A DNA stretch of 64,000 nt from Rhizomys pruinosus (taxonomy: Eukaryota > Chordata > Mammalia > Rodentia > Spalacidae), in the NCBI GenBank assembly GCA_009823505.1, contig VZQC01006876.1:5633501-5697500 (forward strand), in the 5' to 3' direction. Of this stretch, positions 1 through 12,545 are shown piece after piece (position 1 is the first letter of the stretch; each line of letters begins with the position of its first letter). Made by a program: the position numbers and the translations under genes. The notes under the pieces are model-generated. The model saw only the letters and a list, made by a program, of their open reading frames with translations, was not told the DNA's origin and ran no database searches.

Positions 1-1200
1 AGGAGCAGCCTGATAATTAGTGAGAGGAGAAGCAAGAAGGGACAGAGGTGATAGACTGTGGCTTTTATTATAGGGACAAATTCACGGTAAATAAGTAGTG
101 TGATGAGAAAAATAAATGGTAATTTGATATTTGCAAAAAGATCATATTATCTATTGGGGGCATGAATGTATATGGGGCAGAATGTGGAGACTAGCTGATA
201 CATTAGCTTAGACTTCAAATAATTATCCCATACAAGGATTAATTTAATGGTCTATACATATGTAATTTGACTATGCAAGCATTTTTTCTCTTCAATTAAT
301 TATGCTCTTTTAAAACAAAGACGTATATTTTTGGACATATGCAGACACATGTATATGGTAAGAACAAATTAAAGTATATATTCATTAAGTACTTCTTAGC
401 TGTCTCTGTAATGCACATGTTAATTTATTAATAATCATCATGGACTTTGTTTTCTGTAGCATAGCTTATAACTCCCTGAAATTTACCAGTCTTTAATCTT
501 TATACCTCAAAAAGGTATAGAGGTGAGGAAAATTTATATTATTTAGTCTAGGACTTTTCTCCAGGTATCCATCTTGGTAACCTTTGGCTATGTTTTATTT
601 GATGCACAGTTCTGACACATGTGACCACTTTGTCTTTCAACCAAGAATGAACAAATTAAGAGGGAATAAAGAGAAACCACTTAGAAGGGGTCACTCAAGA
701 TTCGAGAGACTAGGTAAGGAGCTAAACACTAAATGAGAATTGTACAAATACCTTTAAAATATTCAAATGTAACTAGCTTAAAATTATAATAATTCCAAAG
801 CATAGTATATTATCACAAATTAAAATTAATGGGTGTGTCATGCTGGTTTCTCCTAAAAGAATTTACATTTCAACAATCATTAGGAAAAAACAAAATAGCT
901 TTAAGGGCTTGAGAGAATATAGAAGTTTCTAGTAAATATAAAGCTGACTATGTAACTATTAAAACAGCATAAAGCCATGACCCAAACACAGCTTAATATC
1001 AGACTTGAAGAATAAGAACCTACAATTTTGTTCATATACACATAATCCAAAAATCCGACTTATTTCTGTTCTACATATTCCCACTTTCACGGAAGATGGA
1101 GCTTCACAATCGACACTTGTATTTCTCTGCTGTGTAGCAATGATGAAGAAAAAGTCTATAATTGAAATGGAGGCAAACAACATGATGCTCTAAAAGAAAG
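1..1200. other. AT-rich stretch, nothing recognised
   Basis: No SINE, LTR or LINE signature is recognised. The short open frames near 960-1190 overlap on opposite strands, lack any family motif and are best treated as chance. It may be unique intergenic or intronic sequence. Confidence 0.5.
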
Positions 1201-1610
1201 AAAACTACTCAGCAGCTTCTGTAAATTGACCAGGTGCAACAGAATCCTCCCCCTCTAAGAACAGATAAACTCTAAGGACTGCTGAAAGACACACTAGAAA
1301 CAGCAAGCAGCCTGGACAAGGCAGAGAAGCAAAGCTGCATGGGCAAAGCAGAGCCCAGAGAAACTGCATGGAAGAGGTAGAGATCAGTTTGCCTACTAGG
1401 AAAGGACTCTCTCCAACCCATTTGGCTGGCTGCTGGTTGAGCTCCAGGTTTTCAACTTGTGTGAGCTGTCACTCATGCTGAAGGGGCTTTGGTGATGAAT
1501 CTGCCTTAGAATTACCCCTGCTCCTATAAGTAACCCCTCACCCATACTTCTGTAAGTAACCCTAACCCCAATAAAATCCACTGATTCACCAAGTTGGATT
1601 TTGATGGTAA
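1201..1610 (+). mobile_element. possible LTR-like fragment ending in AATAAA
   Basis: This block has a more balanced base composition than its surroundings. Near 1500-1570 it carries repeated AGTAACCC-type segments followed by an AATAAA hexamer, which is how the 3' part of many rodent LTRs looks. I could not assign a family and saw no second LTR or clear termini. A B1 is inserted at its right edge. Confidence 0.25.
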
Positions 1611-1612
1611 CC

Positions 1613-1616
<4 letters not shown>

Positions 1617-1646
<30 letters not shown>

Positions 1647-1793
1647 CTTGAGACAGGGTCTCCCTGTAGCCCCAGCTGCCCAGCTGTCCTGGAATTCTCT
1701 CTGTAGACCAGGCTGGCCTTGAACTCACAAAGATCTGCTTGCCTCGGCCTCCTGAGTGCTAGGATTAAAGGCATGTGCCACCATGCCTGGCCT
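1617..1793 (-). mobile_element. B1 SINE with 30-nt A-tail
   Basis: On the plus strand it reads T-run, then GAGACAGGGTCTCCCTGTAG and on to GTGCCACCATGCCTGGCC, the reverse complement of the 7SL-derived B1 consensus. A small internal duplication (CAGCTGCCCAGCTG) is present near 1674-1688. Flanking TSDs read GGTAACCTTACTTTT (1606-1620) and GGTACCTTACTTTT (1794-1807), as expected for L1-mediated insertion. The poly-T tract produces lysine-rich spurious frames. Confidence 0.93.
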
Positions 1794-1934
1794 GGTACCT
1801 TACTTTTGTGTGTAATTGGCTCTCTTTCTGTGGTGAGTAGATATTCATGTCTCCCAGGAACTGTGTCAGAAAACATAATCAAATATCTTCAACATTTTAT
1901 GCATTCTTCTCTGAACATAAGCCATACACTTACC

Positions 1935-2045
1935 TGAAATTGGGTGGAAGGTATAAAGGAGTGAAGACAGGGGAGGGGGTCTAAGTACAATAAAATTCCA
2001 TTGTATGGAATTCATAAAAAAAATCAAATCAATTAAAATTTAGTT
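1935..2045 (+). mobile_element. possible L1 3'-end fragment
   Basis: A G-rich run (GACAGGGGAGGGGGTCTAAG) is followed by a tail resembling the 3' ends of old rodent L1 copies elsewhere in the window (compare 47450-47540). It is short and degraded, so assignment is weak. Confidence 0.35.
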
Positions 2046-2692
2046 CAAATGAAACTGAAGTCTTTCTACATTGAAACAGAAGAAGAATTCTGAACTTCTA
2101 ATTGCTGTTCATAATTTATTAGTGCATCTATTTGTGGCTTATTTCAGTGGGTTTGGCAGAAGCTTTGATTTCTAATATTTCCTCCATTGATGCTATTATA
2201 TTCTATGGAAGTGTTATCTGTATAGTCCACATAACCCAAATACTCCTTCATTAATTTATTATTGAAATGACTGCAGCTATACTATTAATTTACAGCTTCA
2301 CACACTGAGCAGAAAGAATGTGTGTGTTGAGTTTTCTCAGATATACTGGCTCTTCTGAAGTGGATATCATAATGTCTGATTCATAATCCACGGTAGAACC
2401 AAAATTTATTTAAATTTCAGCATTGGGTTAACACTAATATTTTGATTCACCATTTCTAATTCTATATCTCGGGAAAAAACAGCATCCTATACAGTTAAAA
2501 TACTAGCTAATAAATTTTAAATAAATAATGAATTATAAATAAATAATGAATGATGGCTACTAATTTAGCTGAAATAGTCAAGATATTATTAAAGAACCAA
2601 TGGAAAAGGAGAACTTTGTTCAAAATTCTATTAAAATTACTACATACTTGTAAACTTCATTCTACAGCTTTTCTAAGGAAAATAAAGGCTTA
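2046..2692. other. AT-rich stretch, nothing recognised
   Basis: No recognised repeat or coding signature. An imperfect short tandem of TAAATAAATAATGAAT is present near 2516-2550. Confidence 0.5.
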
Positions 2693-2926
2693 GGGGGCTG
2701 GAGAGATGACTCAGCAGTTAAGAGTGCTGACTGCTCTTGCAGAGGACCTGGGTTTGATTCCCAGCACCCACATGGTGGCTAAGAAATGTCTTTAACTCCA
2801 ATTCTAGGGGAATCCTATGCCCTATTCTGACCTCTGCGGCATTGCACGACATGGATGCACCAATATACATGCAGAGAGTACACTCACATACAAAAACTAA
2901 TAAATAAGAAAAAAAATTTAAAGAAA
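2693..2926 (+). mobile_element. B2-type SINE (subtype without the 17-bp duplication)
   Basis: Starts GGGGGCTGGAGAGATGACTC, carries the tRNA-derived box B-like GGTTTGATTCC, and ends in an A-rich AATAAATAAG tail. The internal segment has a single AACTCCAATTCTAGGGG unit instead of the doubled unit found in most copies here. The A/B boxes could drive RNA polymerase III transcription, but the copy is diverged. Confidence 0.92.
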
Positions 2927-2929
2927 ATA

Positions 2930-3780
2930 AAATATTTTTGGCTAAAGCTTTGCTCAATTTCCTTCCTTTCCTAGCTGGTATTTTGTGTTTTGTTCTTGAT
3001 TCTCTGACCCCTGTCTGCAGTTATACAAGCTGCTAAAGAAAAAGGAAACACAGTATCTATTTCTACCCTAATGGCAGCTTTGGAAAATGGAACCTCAACT
3101 TTTTTATATTTTAAGACAATTTGTTGCCAGCACTAAAATGACCAAACAGAAAGACCCTGAATCTTTCAGAGGCTTATTTGGCGCAAGAAATATAAAAAAT
3201 ATTTGGATGATCTCCAGTGACCTTTGTTTTGATGTTTTGGGGATCTGAGCCCTGTCTGTCATTGCTCTATCCAGTCTTTCTTTTAATGACCTTTACTTGG
3301 ACCTAATACAATCCAAAATTTCAATAAATGTTTCTTAGTAGTCAAGTGAGAGCCCATATAGACCACATCCCTCTCGCAAGACTATGACTTGCCTTCTTGT
3401 CTCCGCAACTAACTTTATGCTCCTTTGAGAATCAGCATAGTAAAACCATATTTAAGCATAAATGTACAATTTGATTTCACCACATAATAACTGCAACTAT
3501 TTGTAATTCTCTATTTATTACATTAACTTGTTTCTTATTTTATTGTTCTATCTTCCTGTAAGATTTTGACTATTATGAGAAAACATGCCTCTAAGTTAAG
3601 CTGGTATTTGTCTTCATTTTTTTCTAAGAATTTTACACTGCAAAGTATTGCTACCTAATTTATTTGTAAAATTATGATTTGCAAGAAAGAGATGTATGGC
3701 ATTGTAATGAACAATGCAAGTATGATACAGTTGATAAGGTTATGTGAGCAAGAATTCCTAACCATTGTTGAGGACATAGG
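2930..3780. other. unassigned stretch
   Basis: I recognise no repeat or gene. The text near 3000-3400 is less AT-rich than its flanks and could be an old degraded repeat. Confidence 0.4.
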
Positions 3781-3784
3781 CAAT

Positions 3785-4060
3785 TGCTAGTTGGTGGGAG
3801 ATGGCAAGTCAGCTTTATTTAACAGTATGATACCAGGTGAGATGACCAGACTCCAGGAGGTGGACTCACAGGGAAGAGTATTTGGGGACGCAAATTAGAC
3901 TTGATAATACAAATTAGACTTGATAAACACACACAAAAGTAGTGGACATAAAATCGGGGGATAGTAAGGTGGGGGTAGAGACTGAACATAATAAAACTGA
4001 TATGAAATTCTCATGGAAGTAATTAAAATATTAATAAAAATGAAATAAAGGTATCATTTG
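3785..4060 (+). mobile_element. old L1 3'-UTR fragment
   Basis: The order matches other old rodent L1 3'-UTR copies in the window (37540-37730 and 40320-40520): a 'CTCCAGGAGGTGGACTCACA' block, a 'TTTGGGGACGCAAATTAGACT' type block, a G-rich stretch, then a tail with ATGAAATTCTCA. An 18-bp unit (CAAATTAGACTTGATAA) is duplicated at 3891-3925. Confidence 0.55.
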
Positions 4061-4930
4061 GTACCCCATACATATGTACAAACATTGTGCACTTGAATTT
4101 TTATTAATGTATATAAATTGTACAATACAATCATTTTCTCTATGAAATTTTCCTTTAGGCATTTATCATACTATAATGGTATGTGCTCATGTTTGTGCAT
4201 GTGTGAGTGTGTGTATTTGAGAGAGACTCACATAGGAGAGAGTTTAGTTTGTGAAACCCATTTGGTTTGGGCTATGCATCTGTCTTCTCTTATAATAATG
4301 CATTTGGCATCATTCCATTTATCTGTATGTACTATGTGTACACACACCTCTCCAAGCAATGCATCTAACAACCTCAGGACCCCTCAACCACCTACTTTCA
4401 GTGGTATATATTCACTGGCATCTTTGAACAATTGTATGTTTTCTGCCACTGAAATAAACAAAATCAGACAATTTTTCCTCAACTGTATCCCAAATATGTC
4501 TGAATATGAGGATCAGAAGAGCCAAGCAATCATGAGCTGCTTTGGGGTTACATGTGAAAGAAGGCACATCTGTTTTCTCTGGTAACTTTTAGGAAGATTT
4601 CCCTATTTATCTTCTTATATCTATGCACAATTAGGCATACACATTATTCAAAACAAAAACATTATGGATAGTGGACACGTGCAAAATAAAAAAAAAGTTT
4701 ATTATATATTCTGTAAATTAAAATAGAAAACTGCCCAAATTCTGCCTCTGAGTAATCAACTCCTTCTTTGGGGGTCATAAAAGAAGCCCTGAAAAAATAA
4801 GTACACCTCTCTCACTCAAGTAGCACACTGTCACCCTTGAGAGTGCATGCCACTGTAGCCTTCACTGTCACCTTGTTCTGAGTAAAGTTATTTTTTATTT
4901 TGTTAAAACCATATGTACAATTCTTTGGGT
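4061..4930. other. unassigned stretch with a weak LTR-like block
   Basis: A 155-codon frame at 4118-4585 has no recognisable domain and biased, low-complexity composition, so it is probably chance. Around 4770-4900 a CATAAAAGAAGCC block followed by CT-rich text and GAGTAAAGTTA resembles an LTR R/U5 region, but no family or termini can be shown. Confidence 0.3.
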
Positions 4931-4944
4931 AAGAGTCTAAGTCC

Positions 4945-5196
4945 TGGGGCTGGAGAGATGGCCTAGCAGTTAAGAGCGCCGACCACTCTTACAGAGGAAC
5001 TGGGTTTGATCCCCAGCACCCACATGGCGGCCAAGAACCATCTGAAACTCCAATTCCAGGAGAACTCCAGTTCCAGGGGAATCTGACGCCCTCTTCTGAC
5101 CTCCGCAGCACTGCACGACACGGGTGCACAGACCTGCATGCAGACAGTACATTGATATACATATAGAAATAAATAAAATAAAAAAAAATTTAAAAA
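4945..5196 (+). mobile_element. B2-type SINE (17-bp duplication subtype) with perfect TSD
   Basis: Starts GGGGCTGGAGAGATGGCCTA and contains both AACTCCAATTCCAGGAG and AACTCCAGTTCCAGGGG in tandem, then GCACTGCACGACACGGGTGC and an A-rich tail. The 14-bp TSD AAGAGTCTAAGTCC is perfect at 4931-4944 and 5197-5210. The low divergence and exact TSD suggest a recent insertion. Confidence 0.96.
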
Positions 5197-5233
5197 AAGA
5201 GTCTAAGTCCCTGCATAAACTATATGTATGCAT

Positions 5234-5250
5234 ATATATATATATATGAT
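5234..5250. repeat. short (AT)n tract
   Basis: A simple AT dinucleotide run just downstream of the B2 insertion. Confidence 0.8.
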
Positions 5251-6895
5251 TTTCAGATATCACTTTTCCATTAATCTACTATAGGAATATAAGCTGATTT
5301 CATACATTGGCCCATAAGAACAGAGCCACAGTAAACAGAAATGTACTGTAGTCATCTCAATTTTTTAAAGAATTTGAAAAATAATTTCTGCTTTCCCTCT
5401 CTCTTAACTTTTTTTCTCCTTTGTAGAAGAAAAGTTTTAATTTGATCCAGTTTGAAATGTCAATTAATGGTATTATTTTCTAAATATTGATGTCCTATTC
5501 AGAATGCCATTGTTTTTGTCCGTATCTTGACATGTTTTGCATATATATTCTAAATGTTAATTCCTCTGATGAACTTGGAATTGATTTTTAGATATATGAG
5601 TTCCAGAGATGTAGTTTTAGTCCTTGAATGTCTGTTTACACTTTATCAATTTACAATCCTGGTCAGAAAAATAAATTTAAATTTAGGAAAATATGTAAAA
5701 TCTTGGTTTTTAGGGACCATTGGGAGGTAGAAATATAGAAAAAGTGATGCAGGAGAGATTAGAAAGGTAAAAGATAGGTGGTCAACTAAAGATCAAGAGA
5801 AGCCTTGATCTCATGTCAGGCTGAGTTTGGTGCAATATTAAGGTATAGTCCTCATAAATGCAGCAAAATAAGTAGTGAATCTGCTAGAAACAAACTCTAC
5901 AAAAGTTTAGGGAGCCAAGGCATATGTGATCCTGCAGATCCTGAAGAATCTGGGTCAGAAATCACCTGCTAGGGAAATGGAGAATTGTTATCTTTGATGA
6001 TGTGAAGCAGAAAGAACCCTGATGTTTACCAATGGGCAAACTTGCAGAAACGTCTTAAAATAACAAAAAAACAGTTTTTGGAAGTGGCCTTAATATGGTA
6101 TTAACTGAAGTCAGTAAATTGCTGCAGGGGCCAGCAAGCTGGTTGGTTGGGACAACTGCTGTAAAGAGTATTTTGAGACAGGAAGGAACAAGAGCAAATT
6201 CCTGGGCAGTTATATGGAGTTACAAGTTCATGTGTAGGAAGAACGCATAGCCAACCATGTAGTCTGTTCATGTCCAATGTATATCTTCCCCTTAAGGACT
6301 CTTCCTAAGCTTCCTAAGGTAGGGCTGTTTGTTTAAAAATCCAAAAATACATTTTGAAAGATTTCTCAACATTTTCTATGGAATTTTAATAATCTGCTAT
6401 TTCTAAATGCCACATCAATAAAATTAAACTTTAAGCAACATTATTGAGATTGAAAATTTTATCTAGGTTAGTTTGATGAAGCAAATATACATTTTCCATT
6501 CCTACTATGGCTTTTGGAAAGCTTAACTCAGGAGCCATGCCTGCTGAAATGAGGAGGTTTTAACCTCAACCTAAGTGGAGATAATTGAAATAATTTCATT
6601 CCAGTAAGTAATGTGTTATGGTATACTATAAATCAATGGTACCTTTTATGTCTTTCTCTTCTCATTTGTATTAACAACATCAATATCCCCTTTTTAGAAA
6701 TAAGTCCAAATATATCAAAGATTAATAATATCAGTCCATTTAATATTGATTGTGGTTCTGTTCTTGTTATTTTTCACATATTCATTAAATACATATCATT
6801 AAAAACAAAAAACTATTTATTTAGTCTTAGTGTTTACCTGGGAAATATGAGCCTCTGATCTGTATCTGTACCTATCTGTCTATGTATATTTGTAT
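5251..6895. other. AT-rich stretch, nothing recognised
   Basis: No family could be assigned. The part at about 5710-6270 is less AT-rich and might be an old retroelement fragment, but no diagnostic motif was seen. Confidence 0.4.
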
Positions 6896-6896
6896 A

Positions 6897-6934
<38 letters not shown>
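6897..6934. repeat. (AT)n microsatellite
   Basis: About 18 uninterrupted AT units. Likely length-polymorphic. Confidence 0.95.
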
Positions 6935-6938
<4 letters not shown>

Positions 6939-7094
6939 GGTTGTACAGGGTTTTCCCAAACTATCTCCAGATCCCCTCCCACCACCCCTTCCTGTCACCA
7001 CAGCTCTCTACTAAGCAGTCTCAGCTCAGGTTCTTTCCTGGCTCCATTTACTATGCAAGTGTTTACTGAGTGCTTTGCAGTGCCAAACTCCTAC

Positions 7095-7263
7095 ACTAGA
7101 AATCCAGCAGTGGGANGAGGGCCTCAGATTCCCCTGGAACTGGAGTTCTCCTGGAATTGGAGCTTCAGACGGTTCTCAGCCGCCATGTGGGTGCTGGGGA
7201 TTGAACCCGGGTCCTCTGTAAGAGCTGTCGGTGCTCTTAACCGCTAGGCCATCTCTCCAGCCC
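7095..7263 (-). mobile_element. B2-type SINE, 3' part replaced or truncated
   Basis: From about 7125 the plus strand reads the reverse complement of the B2 type, with the doubled 17-bp unit, box B (GGGGATTGAACCC) and the terminal CCATCTCTCCAGCCC. The usual ATGAATGTACTGTCTGCATG segment is absent upstream. A single ambiguous base (N) lies at 7116. Confidence 0.88.
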
Positions 7264-8409
7264 TGTAGTCTGTATACCATCTTTCATCTTCCTATCTGGT
7301 TATAAAGAAGCTTGAAAATATTCTGAACAAGATGATATATTTTAGGATAACCAATTGACTTGAGTTTACTCTTTTATTCTATAATGAACAATAATTATTA
7401 TAAACATAAATATAAGCTAATTTCCCTATGAAAACTCTGGAAGTTATTTTATTTATAAAGCATGATATCATATAATAGAAATAGTACATTGTGAAAATTC
7501 TTGGATATGGAAAGAATCACTAAATACTAAGTAAAATCTATATAATACCTTTTTAAAAAAAATTTTGGCAGTCCCTAAAGTCTCTGAGCAGATCTGACAA
7601 TTACAGTTAATTAAACTTATTTCCCAAGGAAAGTGTAGATTTTTATTATAAGGTAATATGGGCAGTCCTGGATTTCACACAGGTCTCTTAAATTCCAACC
7701 TTCATATTCTTACAACCTGTGAAGTATACAATCCGCTTGGGGTCTCTGGAATTTCAAGGAAGAAGAGATGTTGGGCAGAATAAATTTGAACTCTGAGGTG
7801 GAGCTAGGAGCAAGCAAATAAGAGTGATTAGTCATTTGGAGTAGATTGCAGGTTCTTATATTTTTATTCATCTTTCAACATGATGTTTACATAGAAAGCC
7901 ATAATGTTAAGTGATATTGGCACAAGATTTAAATTTAAGCATCAAAATGTTACTTGCCCAAAGATTTCTTTCAAAACTAAATCTAGCATCCAGTTGAATC
8001 CTTGCAAAGCTATAGTGGTATGCTGTTTGCCAAAACAAATGATACTTCCATAAGAAATTAGCATCTGGGTACTTATTGTGTAGTTCGATACAATTCTTGC
8101 AAAGAAAATATGCATGTTTTTAAATTCATAGACTCAGAGGCCTTGTGTTCTTGCACTTATCTCTTGGAGTAAAGAGTTGATATGTGGCTAATCCAGCATC
8201 TAGCAGGAAGGTAATCCATTCACCACTAACTGCCTGGTGACAGCAGAAGTAAGGGTAAGTCTAACTGACCCCTTCCAACACATGTGCTCAATTTCTTTAC
8301 TGTTCAAAAGCCTGCTTTGCCCTAAAATTTTATGGCATTTATTGTGATACTAACACTAAAGTCCTTTAGCAAAAACACATGGAAACCTACCACTATAGAT
8401 GCTTCTTAA
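7264..8409. other. AT-rich stretch, nothing recognised
   Basis: No repeat signature or coding potential was recognised. Possibly unique host sequence between the B2 and the long L1 fragment. Confidence 0.45.
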
Positions 8410-11400
8410 ATCAATGAATCCAAGAGCTGATTCTTTGAAAGGATAAACAAGATAGATAGACCTCTAGCCAAATTGACTAAAAGAAGGAAAGAGCAACTCC
8501 AAATCAACCAAATTAGAGATAAAAAGGGAAACATCACAATAGATAGTGAAAAGATTCAGACAATCTTACAGGACTACTTCAAAAACATATACTCTACTAA
8601 ATTTGAAAACCTAAGAGAAATGGATGAATGCCTGACATCATGGAATCCACCATGACTTAACCCGGAAGAGAAAAGTAGCTTAAACAGACCCACAAAAAAG
8701 GAGGAAATTGAAAACTTAATAAAAAAAAAAAAAAAAAAATAAAAAACTCCCAATCTATAAAAAAGGCCAGGTCCAGATGGACAATTCTATAAGACTTTTA
8801 AAGAAGACCTATAGCCAATACACTCAAATTCTTCAAGAGGATAAAAAGAGAAGGAAATCTCCCAAATTCCTCCTCTGAAGCCAACATCACTCTACTACCA
8901 AAACCAGGCAGAGATACAACCAAACCAAAGCAAAACAAAACCAAAACAAACAACTATAGACCCATTTCATTAATGAACACAGATGTAAAAATTCTCAACA
9001 CAATATTGGAATCCACATACAGGCACATATCAAAAAAGGTCATCCACCATGACCAAGCTGTATTCATAGCAGTGATGCAAGGATGGTTCAACATACATAA
9101 ATTAGTAAATGTCATAAAGCACATAAATGGACTGAAAGACAAAAAACATACTGTCATTTCAATCCATGCGGAAAAGGCCTTTAATAAAATTCAGCATGAC
9201 TTCATGATTAAAGTCCTGGAGGGAACTGGACTGGAGGGAACATTCCTCAACACAATTAAATCCATATACAATAAACCCACAGCCAGCATTATCCAAAATG
9301 GGGAAAAAACTAGAAGCATTCACCTTAAAGTCAGGAACCCAGCAAGGCTGCCCCTTATCCCAACTCCTCTTCAATAGAGTGCTTGAAATGTTCGCAAGAG
9401 CAATGAGACAAGAAAAGGAAATCAGAGGAGTCTTAATGGGAAAAGAGGAAGTCAAACTATCTCTTTTTGAAGATGACATGATAGTTTACCTAAGGGATGC
9501 CAAAAACTCCACCAGAAAACTTCTAGAAACCATCAACAGCTTCAGTAAAGAGACAGGGTATAAAATTAACTTACAAAAATCCATAGCCTATCCTTATGCC
9601 AATAGCAAGCAATTAGAGAAGGGATACTCAAAACAGCCTCCAAAACAAACCTGACAAAACACACCAACAATCTCTACAAAGAAAAAATTAAATCCCTCAA
9701 GAAGAAGATTGAGAAAGAGGCTAGAAAATGGAAAAACCTCCCATGATCATGGATTGGAGACTCAATGTAGTAAAAATGACCATCCTACCCATATACAGAT
9801 TCAATGCAATCCCAATTAGAATCCCCACAAGCTTCTTCAGAGACCTAGAAAAAAAATCCTAAAGTTCATATGGAAAAAGATCCCAGATAGCCAAAGAAAT
9901 ATGGAGCAAAAAAGAGCAATACAGGGGGGATTGACTTACCAGACTTCAAACTATATTACAAGGCTATAGTCATAAAATAGACTCATAGTGGCACAAAAAC
10001 CTGCCTGTAGATAAATGGAACAAAATTGAGGATCCAAACCTCAGCACATTCAGTTTCAGCCACCTCATATTGACAAAGGAGCCAAGAAGTCTCAATAGAG
10101 GAAACACAACATTTTCAGCAAATGTTGTTGGCATAACTGTATCACCACTCATAGAAGGATAAAACTAAACCCCTACCTCTCGCCATATACAAAAATCAAC
10201 TCCAAATGGATCAAAGACCTCAATGTGAAACCAGAAACTCTGAAAATGATAGAAGAAAATGTTGGTAGTAACCTACAAGACATAACTGTAGGAAAAGAAT
10301 TTCTAAATTAGACAGCAACTGTACAAACAATAAGGTCAACATTTGGCAAATGGGACTTTATTACACTGAAGAGCTTCTGTACAGAAAACAAAACATAACA
10401 AAAAAACCGTCAAAGAAGTGAAGAGAAAACCCACAGAGTGGGAGGAAACCTTCACTGCTGATACCTCTGATATAGCATTAATGTCCACAGTTTCATAAAC
10501 TACTCAAATAATAAAGGAGGAAGAAAACAATGACTTATTCGAAAGATGGAGTAAAGAGCTGGATAGAGATTTCATAAATGAAGAAGTAAAGATGGCTGAG
10601 AAACATCTTAAAAAGTGTTGAACATCACTAACAACTAAGGAAATACAAATTAAAACCACCTTAATATTTCACCTTACTCCAGTAAGACTAGCTATTTTCC
10701 AGAAAACAAAGGACACCAAATGTTGGAGAGGTTGTAGGAAAAGGGGAACACTCATTCAATGCTGGTGGGACTGCAAACTTCTGCAACCCCTATGGAAAGC
10801 AGTGTGTAGAACTCTCAAGAAACTAAAAATGATCCTACTACCTGACCCAATCATACCACTCCTGGGTATATACCGACAAGACTCATCCTATCACAGAGAT
10901 ACATGCACATCTATGTTTATTGCAGCTCTCTTCACAATAACAAAGAGATGGAAGCAACCCAAGTGTCCCTCAACTGAGGAGTGAATAGAGCAAATGTTGT
11001 GCATCTACACAATGGAATTCTATGCAGCAGTAAAGAAGATGACATCATGAACTTTTCAGGTAAATTGATGGAACTTGAAACCATTATGCTAAGTGAAGTA
11101 ACATAGTCCTAGAAAAACAAACTATGAATGGTACCCCTCATTTGTAGATGCTAGCACCAAATCCCTAGTTGAAAGGCAAGATGAGAAAAGTTAATGTTAT
11201 ATTTATTTTTATCTGAAGGCAACTATACTATTATAATGTGAAATCCTTAATGGGCTCTAGAATTAACTGACCACTTATTTTCAGACTTTGTAATTGTGGT
11301 ATATTTATGAAGGGTATATATATACATATATTAGAGTAATATAAATTAAAGGGAGAATGTGAACTCCTAAACATAAAAAAGAAAATGAAACACCAATATA
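8410..11400 (+). pseudogene. LINE-1 ORF2 pseudogene, 5'-truncated, with 3' UTR
   Basis: L1 ORF2 encodes endonuclease plus reverse transcriptase used for target-primed retrotransposition. This copy begins in the linker before the RT domain (LQINQIRDKKGN, 8490-8530). It runs through RT (AFNKIQHDF near 9175; [12 protein letters not shown] near 9340) to the C-terminal region (WKQPKCPSTEE near 10950). It is broken: the reading frame shifts near 9300-9310, and multiple stops follow 9650. The RT catalytic block reads F-E-D-D at 9466-9477 where active L1 has F-A-D-D. An A-run of about 18 interrupts 8717-8738. The 3' UTR at about 11150-11400 matches that at 16600-16750. No endonuclease or ORF1 is present. 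Confidence 0.93.
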
Positions 11401-11910
11401 AATACTGAACTATTAAAAATAATAAACTAGGTAACACTAAGTAAAATGCAGCCTAAATAGGTTGAAAAGAAGTTGTTAGACAATTTGTGTACATGTCAGG
11501 AAACCAATGAATTTTGTGTTTGATTCACTTGAAAGAAAACCCAATGCCTTAATTACCTTTGAAACTCAGGAGATTTATTCCTATCAAAGAGAAAAAGTAG
11601 TTTCAATATAATGTGGGCTTAAAAGGAAACTGAATGAATGAGGAGAGTGATTACTTTGAAAAGAATCTCAGCAACAATGGACTCAGAAATTTGGAACTTA
11701 ATTTTGATGTCATAGCATGGTGGTCAGATTCACATATGTTGTTACACCTGTGATGTGGAGGATGTGGAAATTATATGCAAGCATACAATTTCCTAACGAG
11801 ACCTGTCTCATAACACCAAAAGTTGAAATGTCAACATAGATATGGACATTTTACAATAAAGAGCTTCAGGCAGTCAATAGCTATTTAGTGCCTGAACCTC
11901 AGGTTTCTTC
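11401..11910. other. unassigned stretch between L1 copies
   Basis: No repeat recognised. It could be host sequence separating two L1 insertions. Confidence 0.4.
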
Positions 11911-11911
11911 A

Positions 11912-12545
11912 GTAAGGAAATACAGATGTCTGAAAAACATCTTAAAAAGTGTTCAACATCATTAATACTTAAGGAAATGCAAATTAAAACTACTCTCAGA
12001 TATCATTTCACTCTGATAAGACTGACTAAGATCAAGAAAACAAAAGACACCAAATGCTGGAGAAGTTGCTGGGAAAGGGGACACTCATCCGCTGCTGTTA
12101 GGAATGGAAGCTTGTACAACCATTATGGAAAGCAGTGTGGAGAATCCTTAAAAAACTCAAAATAAGCCTACCACCTGACCCAGTCATACCACTCCTGGGT
12201 ATATACCCACAAGACTCATCCTACTGCAAAGATACATGCACATCCGTGTTTATTGCAGTTCTTTTCACAATAGTGAAGTGCTGGAACACCCAAATGCCAC
12301 TCAATAAATGAGTGGATGACAAAAATGTGTTACATCTACACAATGGAGTACTTTTCAGCAGTAAAGAAATATGACATCATGAACTTTGCAGGTAAATCGA
12401 TGAAAATTGAAGCCATTATGCTAAGTGAAGTAACACAGTCCCAGAAAAACAAGCAGTGAATGGTCTCCCTCATTTAAGTATGCTAACAGCAAATCCCTAG
12501 ATGAAATCCCTAGATGAATATTACATTACATGTATGAAAATGCAA
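11912..12545 (+). pseudogene. LINE-1 ORF2 C-terminal fragment
   Basis: Aligns with the downstream part of ORF2 seen at 10600-11170 and 13890-14453, including SEKHLKKCSTSLILKEMQ and the later IPLLGIYPQDSSY-type segment. It is 5' truncated and frame-broken after about 12160. An AAATCCCTAGATG unit is duplicated at 12491-12517 near the 3' end. It has no catalytic domain. Confidence 0.88.

Noticed and set aside
4118..4585. 155-codon open frame
   Set aside because: No recognisable domain, and low-complexity TG-rich start. No supporting promoter or splice context.
4945..5196. tRNA gene at B2 heads
   Set aside because: B2-type heads keep A and B boxes but do not fold into a full tRNA cloverleaf. 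They are SINEs.
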